Origin: Diadophis punctatus similis
Taxonomy: Eukaryota; Chordata; Lepidosauria; Squamata; Dipsadidae
NCBI GenBank assembly: GCA_023053685.1
Contig: JALIGW010000063.1
Coordinates: 248,001 to 312,000, forward strand
Reading direction: 5' to 3'
Length of the DNA: 64,000 nt
Shown here: positions 1 to 21,700 of the stretch, piece after piece
Layout of the letters: every line of letters begins with the position of its first letter
Numbering within the stretch: position 1 is the first letter of the stretch
Notes under the pieces: generated by a model
Seen by the model: only the letters and a program-made list of their open reading frames with translations
Told to the model about the DNA's origin: nothing
Database searches by the model: none
Program-made: the position numbers and the translations under genes

Positions 1-133
1 ACTGTAATTTATCTCTGGTTTTGAATGAATAGTCATGGACTCAATAGAATAGTGCAGAAAAACAGAAATATTTTTGAAATATTTTTTTGTTAATGGTAAT
101 GATGATAACTTGCATGTGTTTTTTTTACACTAG

Positions 134-9969
<9,836 letters not shown>

Positions 9970-10352
9970 TAATAAATTGTTTCTTAGACTCATAACATAT
10001 AATTTTTCATTGTGGTTATTATTGGACTTGTATGCTTCCTTTGCATTTGTTTGAGAATTAAGATTGTTTAAAACCAAAGGAAATAAAGTATAAGACTAAT
10101 GAAATTAAAATGCAACATAATCATCAAACAGTAAATTAATTAATCATTAAAATTGTTATACAGCCAGGGAAGGACAGGACAGGAAATAGGATAGTTGTAT
10201 TAAGGTAAGATGGCTGAAGAGAAGAGACAAGATTCCACAAAGAGAAGAGGAAGGAATCTTTTGCCTTGGGTGGGATGAATATGGAAATCTAAGTCTGTGT
10301 GAACATGCCCTCTTTCTCTCTATGAGTTTTTCTCTAAAGTAAGGGATGGAAA

Positions 10353-10432
10353 TCGAGCTGGAAAGAAAATTATTCAGTGCAATGAAGGCTCTGTCACAAT
10401 GTTTTATGTTGCCCTCAGCTACTTGGGTTTCA
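10353..10432 (+). pseudogene. V2R exon-6 relic
   Basis: About 80 bases matching the extracellular loop 2/helix 5 part of V2R exon 6; it would read [20 protein letters not shown]. Both flanks leave the V2R sequence abruptly. It lies 0.4 kb downstream of V2R-1 in the same orientation. Seen directly by comparison with 9604-9683. It cannot be functional. It may be debris from unequal exchange or a fragment carried by another element. Confidence 0.75.
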
Positions 10433-10519
10433 AGGACATTCAGATGACCCCCAGTTGCTGCCCTCTCTATGACCTTTTCTGGTTTATCTGCCAATGTTAG
10501 GTGACATCTTAAGAAAGTG

Positions 10520-10830
10520 GAAGAGGGAAGAGTGTTCTGGGGGAGCACCTTTCGTTGGGAGCACCTCCAAATATGTCTGTTTTAAGCAAGAGAGGGAAGC
10601 CTTGTTCCCCGTTCTTTCTCCTAAAAAGGCTGCTTCCAAGGGGGTGGGATTCTTGCTCCTCTGATTGGCTGGCGGCAAAGTGTCCCATGAGCCCAAAAGC
10701 CCGGTGTGAACTGGCTTTTTGGCTCATTCGGCGAAGGGGCCAAGGAGGAAAGGCAGCGCCGGCATGTTTGGGGCCGGAAGGCTGGGGACAAAACAATCAT
10801 GGCCGAGCGGAGGAGGTGAACAATAATAGA
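10520..10830. other. GC/CpG-rich block of unknown origin
   Basis: Markedly richer in GC and CpG than its surroundings (GGCGGC, CATTCGGCGAAG, GCAGCGCCGGC, GGCCGAGCGG). Open frames here carry no domain I recognise. It borders a CR1 3' end on the right, so it could be part of an inserted retroelement, but I do not recognise the family. Confidence 0.4.
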
Positions 10831-10832
10831 CC

Positions 10833-11116
10833 CTTCTCCAAAGCACCTGAAGGCACGACAAGAAACAATGGATAGAAACTAATCAAGGAGAGAAGCAACC
10901 TGGAACGAAGGAGAAATTTCCTGACAGTGAGAACAATTAATCAGCGGAACAACCTGCATCCTGAAGTTCTAAATGGTCAGACACTGGAAGTTTTTAAGAA
11001 GAGATTGAACAACTATTTATCTGAAATGGTAGAGAGTTTCCTGCCTGAGCAGGGGCTTGGAGTAGAAAACCTCCAAGGTCCCTTCCAAATCTGTTATTCC
11101 GTTTTTCTGTTATAAG
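10833..11116 (+). mobile_element. CR1 LINE 3' fragment (sense)
   Basis: Sense-strand CR1 end: GGAGAAATTTCCTGACAGTG, then a frame resembling NQRNNLHPEVLNGQTLEVFK and the terminal AGGTCCCTTCCAAATCTGTT. It is 5' truncated and lies between the convergent V2R-1 and V2R-2. Confidence 0.88.
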
Positions 11117-12750
11117 ACGATCCCTGGATTAGTTGATTAGTTTCCATTGTGCCATGTGATTAACAATTCCTAGTCAAAACTGGTCCTTCTCCCAGAGACA
11201 CTAAATTCCCATAAATACACTTTTATCTTATTGGTTGTTTCCTGCATGCAGGATCTGGAGACCTCCTTCTTTCCTTTTTTTTTCTTTTCTTTTTCTGCAG
11301 TATTATTTGGTCCTTGGATTCACATGGTAGACTCTTCTTAACTTGGGAGGGTTACCTCTTTATGAACACTTACATTTTCATATGCTCTCTCTCTCAAAGG
11401 GAGTTTGTTGTATATTGCCCTCCCTACCTATAGCAGCTAGGACAACTTCATTCAGTGAAAAAGTAGGAGTTTGAACAGAACATCAGGGCCACTTTCTGCT
11501 CCACACACAAGTGTCACAATAACTCCTCCAAAGTCAAATTCCCCTTGTCAAACAAATCCACTCATTGCTCAGTTGAGCTCTCTGCATGAAAACTGAGAAC
11601 TGGAATGAAAAAGGGGTCACACACATTTAAGAAAACTCCCTAACCCAAATGGATTTTTAGACACACTGTGTTGCCTGGTACACACACCTAAACCATGCTT
11701 TTTATTAGCAGCAAGAAAATTGGCAAGAAGTACCCTCTTTCTGAGGCCACCTGGGTGGCCTAAAATAAAGTAAAGATTACTAAAATAAACTTTTAGACAC
11801 AGATTCTTGCCTTAAGTACACACCTAAATGGTGCCCTTTTCTGGCAGCAGGAAAGGACATGAAATCAAACTCATCATAAGACATTGGGTGCCCTGTTGTC
11901 ATCCCTGGTCACAGATCAAAAATTGTGAATCTCATTTTTGACACCAGTTTCTGTGAAATCAAAACACTGAACCCGAAGCAAACAGTAAAGGCTCACTACA
12001 GTGTTTATTACATAGTACATACAGAGTGGACCTTGTCCAAAAAATAGACAGAAACTCCCTCAAACAAAGGAATACACTCCCATCATACACTCCCATCCCA
12101 CTCATACTGGTATAGGATGTTAATGAGTTTTTATATTGTGAATGTTAAATTCTAAGCTGCCCAGTGGAACTTATAGGTGAATTTGGCCACCTTATACATT
12201 TGTTTAATAAGAACATGTAAATATTTATACATTGCAGAAAAGAGGGTGAAATGATGCAAAACAGGAGGAGAAAATGGGCTACACATGCGTAAATAATAAC
12301 ATAAGAAATCTCTGATGACTTCTTGCCCTTCTGTTATCTGCAAAGAAAAATGGTCTTAGTTATAAGAAGCATTCGCCTCTTCAGATTCAGGAATTACTAT
12401 GGGAATGTTCTGATAAAACTTCCCACAAGTCACTATGAGCTGCAAGGCTCCATTCCTTACTGGGAGGTTTCTTAAATGTGTGTGGCCGCCATTCACTTAC
12501 TGTAAAGACTCATTCATCTGGACACTGACGTTACCCACATTATCGTGACTAAAAATAAGACTTGGTATTTTGTTACTGGCTTGTTTAGGAATATGGAAGA
12601 ATAGGAAGAGGAGTAGGTTTATGAATAGGAGGAATAGCTTTCAATATGTGCATCTTCCTCCCCACCCACCCCCATTTTATCAATTTTAAAACAATTTTAG
12701 TGATACTATTTATTACTTGAATGTTTTAATGTTTCATCTTGTTTTTATTG
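11117..12750. other. Intergenic stretch between V2R-1 and V2R-2
   Basis: No gene recognised. 11960-12090 has LTR-like AT and short duplicated motifs but no firm family. The short ORF at 12152-12343 has no recognisable domain. Confidence 0.5.
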
Positions 12751-12751
12751 A

Positions 12752-12822
12752 GTATAAGCTGCCTAGAGTCATCTTCAGGGAAGACGGGAATCATATAAGT
12801 TCAATAAATAAATATTAAAGGG
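12752..12822 (+). repeat. LINE 3' tail remnant
   Basis: Reads ATAAGCTGCCTAGAGTCATC and then GGGAATCATATAAGTTC and AATAAATAAATA, the typical end of squamate L2-like LINEs, diverged. It lies just downstream of the V2R-2 stop. Confidence 0.55.
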
Positions 12823-12898
12823 TCAAAACCTGTTAATTCAGACGACTAAATGCCATTTCTGAAAACTGATGAATTGGTAAAAGTGATTTTTTTTTATT

Positions 12899-13794
12899 TT
12901 ATTTTGACATCAAATGTTCTTTGGTATTGAGATCTGGCCTAAAAATAATAATGTAGCACTTGGGGATGAAGATGCAGCCCAGCAAGCCAGCACTGGAGGC
13001 CAAGATGGAGAAGACCTGAACAGCCACCGTGTACTTCCCTTTGGTGCTCAGGTAGGCAGGCACAAAGGACACCCAGACACTGCAGAAGACCAGCATGCTG
13101 AAGGAGATCAGCTTGGCTTCGTTGAAGGCCCCAGGGAGATTCCGGGCCAGGAAAGCCACCGTGAAGCAGACGGCAGACAGGAAGCCCATGTACCCAAGTG
13201 CAACATAAAACATGGTGACAGAACCTTCATTGCATTGTAGGATGATCTCTCTAAGTTGGGAGTGCATGTCAGAGTCAGGGAATGGGGGGAAAGTGCCCAA
13301 CCAGATGCTGCAGATGACAACTTGGAGGCCAGAACAAGAAAGGACAATGGAGTTGGCCAAGCTCTTCCCCAACCATCTCTGCACTTTATTCCCTGGTTTT
13401 GTGGCCAAGAAGGCTAACATCACTGTGATCGTTTTGGCCAAGATTGAAGAAATGGCAATTGAGAAGACGATGCTGAAGGCTATTTGTCGGAGGAGGCAGG
13501 TCACCCTCCTTGGCCGGCCAATGAACAGGAAGGAGGTCAAGATGGAAAGCAGGAGGGAGACCAGGAGGATGTAGGAGAGATCCCAGTTGTTGGCTTTGAC
13601 AATTGGTGTTTCCATGAATTTAATGAAGATCCACAAGCCAAAGCCTGTGGTTAAAGAGAGGAACAAGGCAATGGAAGTCAGGGTGATCCCCAGATTTTCC
13701 TTATAAGAAAGATAGCTTTTCATCTTGGGAATACAGTGAACTCGATTGGTGTTTGGATGTTGATCATCCGGACATTTGGTACATTTGTCTGCAT
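12899..13794 (-). CDS. V2R-2 exon 6 (7TM domain)
   Basis: 896 bases; begins [15 protein letters not shown] after acceptor TTTTTCAG and ends EHLMSK with TAA. Contains [39 protein letters not shown] and IPKCYIII. It is three codons shorter at the end than its paralogs. AATAAA occurs immediately after the stop on the minus strand. Confidence 0.97.
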
Positions 13795-16700
13795 CTGAAA
13801 AAGAGCAGAGTAGGGTCTTATTTAACATGTCCTTAAATGAAACATATTGTTTGGGTAAAACTATTTTTGGTGTGAATGTGTGTAGGTATGTTTCTTCATT
13901 TCTCTCCACTAGAACAGCTAAAAACCTCTTTTCTTTTTTAATGTCTCCATTTCACCAATGAGCTTGTTGAGAGAGAAGGAGGGAGGGAGGATTCAAGGAA
14001 GGAAGGCAGCTCCACCATTTTACCTTTCCACTGCTCAACCTCTTGAAAAGTGGAGCCCAGTCTTTTCTTGGTGCTTTAAGACACCCATGGAATGGAGCTT
14101 TCAATTGAATGTGTTCAATTGTGTTCATGTGAAGGAGTGCTTGGTGTGACTTATACCAGCTGAATTGTGTAACCAGCTCTTTTGCCATGGAGTAAAAAAG
14201 TTTAGATAGAGGTGAAGATGAATTGGATATGGAGTGAGGACATTAAAATGCATCCCTCTATTTTGTATAAGCAGCAAAATAACCTCCTTTGCACAAAGTC
14301 AAGAAGGAAGTTAAGCTTGGCCTTAAGCCATGAATCTTATCTTATCTTATCTTATCTCCTCTCCTCTCCTCTCCCCTCCCCTCCTCTCCTCCTTATGGGT
14401 CAGGAATCAGACAATGAATCTAATGAACAGCCTCCAACAGAACCCGTAGAATGTCAGCCTCAGGAGACACAAGCCAGGAATCACCTGATCAAATTCAGGA
14501 ACTAACTGAAGAGATGAATCAGTAAGATGATTATTATGCAAGGACACCCAACTCCAAAGACAGTGAGTAGAATGAAGAGCAAACATACACTATGAGCTTC
14601 CATTAACAAAGTAATCAATCCTTTGATTAAAGACAGTTGGCTGCAGCCTGACTTAAGAAGCAACTCTGACCGATGAAATTTGGTTGGAATCATGCATCAA
14701 ATATCGAATTCTGGAATCATATCTGGTCTATTGTTACCTTATCAAACTTGAGTAAAATACTAATTTCCATAGCAACTATGTAAGTATATAAATAATCTGA
14801 AACAGAAACAGTCAAACTATCAATTTAGTTCATCAGGTTTGCATTCTGTTCAGTATATGGACTCAAATTTGGGAATCTGAAATCTGAGCTGTGACTGGTT
14901 GCCACCAGACATGGACACCTGAAGACACAATCTGATCAATCCTCTTCAAAGACCCAATCAAGCTTCAATCAATATATACTGAAATCTGGAATCTCTCACT
15001 ATTCAGAGCAATGATGTAAATAGTAATTTGAAACATAGAAGATGTGTTGTAAAAGAGAAAGAAGAGGAGATGTTACCTGTCTCATAGTACTCACTTATCC
15101 TGTATCTTTATCCATACTTTATGACCCAGTTTGCTTGACTAGTATAGCAGATTAACCTCTGAGATAATTTCTTCTAATTCAGTATGAAATAAATGCATAT
15201 TTCTATCAAGATTCAAAGGGATGGGACCCACTCTGACCAAGTCTTCAAAAATGCAAGTTCATGGGAATTGTCAGGGTTCTCATCCTCCCAAAAAGACTTT
15301 CTCCTGCTGTCACCCACCTTCCATGGTGGAGATGGATCCTTCTGCACATGGAGGACAATTGTAGCAGCAGATGGGCTCCCCTTCCTGAGCCACCTTCATG
15401 AATCCAGGAGAACAACTTTCCACACACCTGGAAGGGGGGAGGGGCTGGGCAGAGAGAGGGAAAGAAATGAAATCCACAAATGAATTATTGTATTTCCTAA
15501 AGGAAGTAAAAGGAAAAGTTTGGAGCTCTGCAGTTCAAGGCTTAGCTTTGCTAAATTTGAACCCTACAAAAAAACGTGAAGCTCATCCAACTGATTTGGT
15601 TGCTTGTTGTTGCCTATTTATCTTCTCTTCTAATGTTTCTCACAAACAATATTTTTACAGAATATAGAATAATGGAAGGGGCCTTGGAGGTCCTCAAGTC
15701 CAACTCCCTGCTTAAGCAGGAGACCTTATACCATTATGGACAAATAGCTGTCCAATTTCTTCTTAAAAACCTCCAGTGGTAGATCACCCACCACTTCTGT
15801 AGGCAAGCTGTTCCACTGATTGTGTTCTTACTGATGAGTAATTTCTCCTTAATTCTTGCTTGGATCTCTCTTTGATAAGTTTCCACCTGTTACTTCTTGC
15901 CTTGTCTGCTGATGATTTGGAGAATAGGTTGACCCCTTCTCTGTGACAGCCCCCAAATATTGGGAGACTGCTATCATGCCACCCCTAGTCTTTCTTTTTG
16001 TTCGAATTGACATTTCCAGTTTCCACAACTGTTGATGTTATAGATACAATAGATATAAACTCAAGGTAAACCGCTCCAAACTCAATTGCAGAAAATACGA
16101 CTTAAGCAACAGAGTGGTCAATGCCTGGAATGCCCTACCTGACTCTGTGGTTTCTTCCCCAAACCCTCAAAACTTTAACCTTAGACTGTCTACTGTTGAC
16201 CTCACCCCATTCCTAAGAGATCTTTAAGGGGCATGTATAAGTGCACCAGCGTGCCTACCGTCCCTGTCCTACTGTCCCCATTTATTCGTACTCATTTCCT
16301 ATGTTCATGTCCGTGTTTATATTTATACCTGTTATATTATATATGTTTGACAAACTAAATAAATAAAACAAAATAAAAATAGTTCAGCCTCCAGTCCCCT
16401 AATCATCTTTGTTACTCTTGTCAAGCCCATACTCAAGGGAAAGTTGGAAGGATTCTCTGCTTTGGAGAAGTGAATCATGTTGCCTTATGATTTAAGTCTT
16501 GCTCCCCCACAGAAAACTGATACACTACTAACTGGAAGGAAGGATATTTTTCTCAGACACCTGAACAGGCAACCAAAGAAGATGTTTCCTCTCTGGGAGA
16601 ACTCAGGTGACATCCCTGCCCCAACTCTGCTCTCCTCTTGGTGAGACCTTCAGAAAGGGTCAAATAAGGTCTTTTCCCCACCTTGTCCAGCATTTCCATC

Positions 16701-18670
16701 TTTGCAGTAGCATTCTGGTTGATCATCAACTTGAAATCCAAGGATGCCTTTCTTTCTAGACTTCCAAATGTCCCTTTGGTGGTAGACCTATTAGGTAAAA
16801 TAATCCAATGCATAATGTCCAGGTCTGCTACCAGCTCTCCATTCTGATCTAAATATACTCCATTTAAGCAATTGTTATAAAACTGAGAGCTTTGAAGGAA
16901 GGAATGAAGCTGGAATGGAAGAGGAAAATGACAATGTTACAAACGACATACTGTACAAAGCTCTATGGCAAAAATCCTCCGTTTGTGCTTGAATGATCTG
17001 TACGGAGGAATATGCAATTTTTAAAAATCTATTAAAAGGACTAAAAATAACCATTCAAAGACTGGCAAAAGTTGTCCTTTATCTCTCCCCATTCATAATT
17101 GTCACTGCAGAGGAACATTAGAAAACCAAAGGGAAGTTTAGCAAACGATACTAAGGAGCTGTGGTGGCACAGTGGTTAGAGTGCAGTGCTGCAGGCTACT
17201 TCTGCTGATCACCGGCTGCCAGCAAGATTTGGCAGATCAAATCTCACCAGGCTCAAGGTTGACTCAGCCTTCCATCCTTCCGAGGTCGGTAAAATGAGGA
17301 CCCAGATTGTTGGGGGCAATATGCTGACTCTGTAAAACCACTTAGAGAGGGCTGTAAAGCACTGTGATATATAAGCCTGAATGCTATTGCTATTGCTATA
17401 CATCCAGTGTGAGCTAGAGAGGTCCAACGTTAAAACCCTAAAAGAAGGCGATGCAGTGCACAAGCACACTGAAGGAATTCTGCCAGTGAAGTCAAAATGA
17501 AATAAAAGGCCCCACAGAGAAACAAGGCTATAAAGAACTGGGGTACAGATCCATGGGAGGATAGGAAGAGAAAAATTTTGCTCACCTTGAGGATAACTAT
17601 CGGAGCCTTTGCTCTAATAGCATGTTGTGCTTACGAATCTTGCATTATCACCTTGCATTGAGGTGATAGATGAGTTATTTGGTATGGAAAAAAGACCCCA
17701 GATCCTCACTGTGAAAGATGATTCTCTTTCACCAGTTAAGGTCACCTCCTTGCAACTTTATGCAACATCTATGGAAGATTTTATGGAATGTTCTTCACTC
17801 TTGCTCCTTCTAGACTTTCTCCTAGTCAAACCATTGACCTCCGCCCTCTTAGCGTCTTGTCCCATAGATGTTTCTCCCTATTTTACGACTTGATGAGATG
17901 TTTTGATATCTCAGATCCTGCTGAGAGTCTAAGCAGGGGAAGAGGAATCCAAAGGGGGTCTTAGCCGAGGAATGGGACCCCCTCTGAGTCAAGGCTCCTT
18001 TGGAGCTGAAGGGCAGCCCAGGAGGTGAGAGGATCAGAGTGTTTAACTGCCTGATATGGACAGCACATTTTCTGAGCTTGGGTGGGACAGGATTAGTGCC
18101 CCTGGTTGTAAAGAAAAGAGTCAAAGATACAAAACATTTGCCAGACCAATCCTCAAATACAGCTCACCTGTCTGGAACCTGCAATGCATATCGGACATTA
18201 ATACAATTGAGAGAATCCAGAAATATTTCACAAGAAGAGTCCTCCACTCCTCTGCTCGCAACAGGATACCTTATTCCACGAGACTTGAAATTTTGGGCTT
18301 ACATAACTTAGAGCTACGTCGCCTTCGATCTGATCTAAATGTAGTTCATAAAATCATCTGCCACAATGTCCTACCTGTTAATAAATACTTCAGCTTCAAC
18401 TGCAACAACACACGTGCACACAATAGATTCAAACTCAATGTAAACACGTTTTGACTAATAAAATAAAATAATAAAATAATAAAATAATAAAATAATAAAA
18501 TAATAAAATAATAAAATAATAAAATAATAAAATAATAAAATAATAAAATAATAAAATAATAAAATAATAAAATAATAAAATAATAAAATAATAAAATAAT
18601 AAAATAATAAAATAATAAATAATAAAATAATAAAATAATAAAATAATAAAATAATAAAATAATAAAATAA

Positions 18671-18717
<47 letters not shown>

Positions 18718-21700
18718 AAGAGGTGAATGCAAATCAGTAGTTAGCATAAAGCTGTCAAAAATAAAATAAAACAAAGAAGTTGGAAGTTAAACATATGAAG
18801 AACAGCTACAGGAATTTGACATGTCTTGTCTAGTGAAAGAAAGAACTGGGGTGACATGAGGGGTTTCCAATATTTGAGGGGCTGCTACAAGGATGAGGGG
18901 ATCAAACTATTTCCCAAAGCACCTGAAGGTGGGACAAGAGGCAATGGATGGAAACTAAGGAAAGAAGCAACCTAGAACTTAAAAGAAGTTTCTGAATGCT
19001 GAGACAATCAACCAATCGAATGGCTTGCATTAAGAAGTTGTGGTTGCTCCATCACTGGAGGCTTTCAAGAAGAGCCATTTGTCTGAAATGGTAAAGGATC
19101 TCCCACTTGAGCAAGGGGTGGGACTAGATGACCTCCAAGGTTCCTTCCAGCTCTGTTATTCTATGTTCTATGTTTTAGAAATGAGCAAGATAAAATGAAA
19201 GAAACAGGGAGACCAATTGACAGATGGAAGTCCATTTAATTTTTATATTCAAACTAAATTATTACTATTGTCAGAGTAGTTACACAGTTCTTACAATTGT
19301 AAAATTGATTCTCAACTTCAATGGAGAGCTGTGAAAAAGAGAATAACTACCTGCCACGCCTTCAGCACTGGAATGTTGAAGTTTTTAATATTTTTAAATG
19401 TTGTCCTCCAGGATCTGGATAAATAAGCTGTGTTGAAGGCCCATCCCACAGCCCGGACTGTGTTGTAAATGAAATAGCTGTCCAGAGTCAGGATCCGATC
19501 CTTTTCCTCTTTCCTCAGAGTTTCCAGGTCTACTTTCTGCTTGCACCGTCTCCAGACTTTCACCGAAAAGGCATCCATGGTGTAGGAGCACAAGAAATAG
19601 TTCTCTGCAAAGCGTCTCATGGAATGATAAAATTCCATATGCCAATCATCGTTTGCCATTTGATTTTTCTTCATAAGAAAGTAAAAAACGCTATGGATGT
19701 ATTGAAAGAGAATACTTTTATCTCTCAAATTACTATTGAAGTCCCAGCGGATTGTTGTGATCATAACTTTTCCTCTAAGAGGTTTAGCAAGAAATGCAAA
19801 TATCAGATGCATAATTTTAAGCCCTATAGCACATGTATTCATATCTGCACCATAAATAAAAATGTTCACCTTTCTCCACCTGCGATATTTTTTTATTTTT
19901 ATGTTTGGGCTCTCAAGAGCTGGAGAAAAGGTTTGTGATATAACTGGGCAAATGCCATTCCTGATCAGCATGGAAGTCAACGTCCTCATGAACCTTTGTC
20001 CATTCTCAGTGTCTGGAGCAAGGAGACCCACCAAGGTCCACCTGAAATGGAGGACCAGCTTCACTATCCCTGGATACTGGACTCCTTCATCAGGGAGCAT
20101 TGGGTAGAAGAAAGGAAACTGAGTTTCATCACTCAGAATCCGGGAGTCAAAACTGTGACTGATCTGAAAAGCAACACAAAGAAACTCTAGTTTACTGAAG
20201 ACCAGAAGAAAACAGAAATGTAGCTTTAATGGAGGAATTCTTTCACTCCTTGTAATGAAGAACTTTCCCTAGTGACATTCAGCAGAGTTGTACAATCTGC
20301 ATTAAGATTGTGCCATGGATGGGATATATCTGCTCAGAACCTTCTCTCCCATTCAATAGAACCTTCATACAATCCTTACTTCATTCCGTTATCACAATAG
20401 AACTCTGCTCTTCATTTACAACAGAGGAACTCTGATTGAAAATTGCATGAATGAAAACCAAGAAAGACACACTTGAGGGATTTTGTAGGTTCCCAACATG
20501 GTCGAAATCTGGAAGGTGATGTCAGTATCAGCCCCTTCGAGAACAGCCACTGTGTTTCTCTGCCTTCCACAGCTGTAGTTGGGAACGTTGGCCTCCCCCT
20601 CCGAAAGCAGGTCCAGCAAAGCCTCCGAGGTCATCTGTGCTCTGAAATAATTGTCATAGATGTTGTATCCCAGGGTGATATTGAACAAAATGTTGGGGTC
20701 CTTCTTGATCGCTTGGATTGCAAAAGGGAAGGATAGTATTTTCCAGTACTCTGTTATTGTTTTCCTGAAAGTATGAATGTATCAGAACATAATCAATGGA
20801 AGCAAAATGTTATTTAACTGTTCTTTCAACAATTGTATTTCTAATCCACCTAAGGCTGAGAGGTTTGGAGGCATTTTCAAGTCTCAAAAAAAAATCTCTC
20901 ACCTATCTGAATGCATATTATGTCTGGGTTTATCTGGTATTATTTCCCTAACTCTTTTTACATTTAAATTTATTAGGATTTTCCCCCAAAAAATGAAATG
21001 TTAATCAAAAGAAAAAAGGAAATAAATAAATAAGGAAAATGCAAGAAATAAAGAAGAGAAAAATAACCTGATTTCCCACCTTCTTTTCAACAGATAATTT
21101 TTCATTTCTTTAAATTCTACATTTTTCACAATCTAGTCTTCTACTCTGAGAATTCCATGATACTTCCATCACTGAGCACACAATAATCTTGCCACAGTTA
21201 CGCTTTATAAACACTATGAATGTTATCTAATTTTTTGCTCAGGAATCCCAGTAAAAAAGAATTCTGGTTGCTTCAAAAGTTTTAGCCTTTCCAAATCTTC
21301 TTTTCATTAAACTAGACATACCCAGATCTTCATATGTTTTAGCCTCCAGTCCCCTAATCATCTTTGTTGCTCTTCTCTGCACTCTTTCTAGAGTCTCCAC
21401 ATCTTTTTTACATCATGGCGACCAAAACTGAATACAGTATTCCAAGTGTGGCCTTTCCAAGGCATTATAAAGTGGTATTAACACTTCATTTGATCGTGAT
21501 TCTTTATTTTATTTATTTATTTTATCTCTTTATTTATTTGTTTGTCAAACATGTACAAGATAGTAGGTGTTTGTATAAACATAACAAAAGCAAAGTATGT
21601 ATAGGTAAATTTAGACAAAAGGACAGAAGGACAGGAGCGGTAGGCACGATGTTGCGCTTATGCACGCCACTTACAGACCTCTTAGGAATGGGGTGAGGTC

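Noticed and set aside
10484..10875. Overlapping ORFs of 70-106 codons on both strands
   Set aside because: Explained by GC-rich, stop-poor composition; no domain recognised.
17157..17230. tRNA-like sequences with A and B boxes (also 26290, 36930, 47931)
   Set aside because: Heads of SINEs with degenerate boxes and no cloverleaf closure; not functional tRNA genes.
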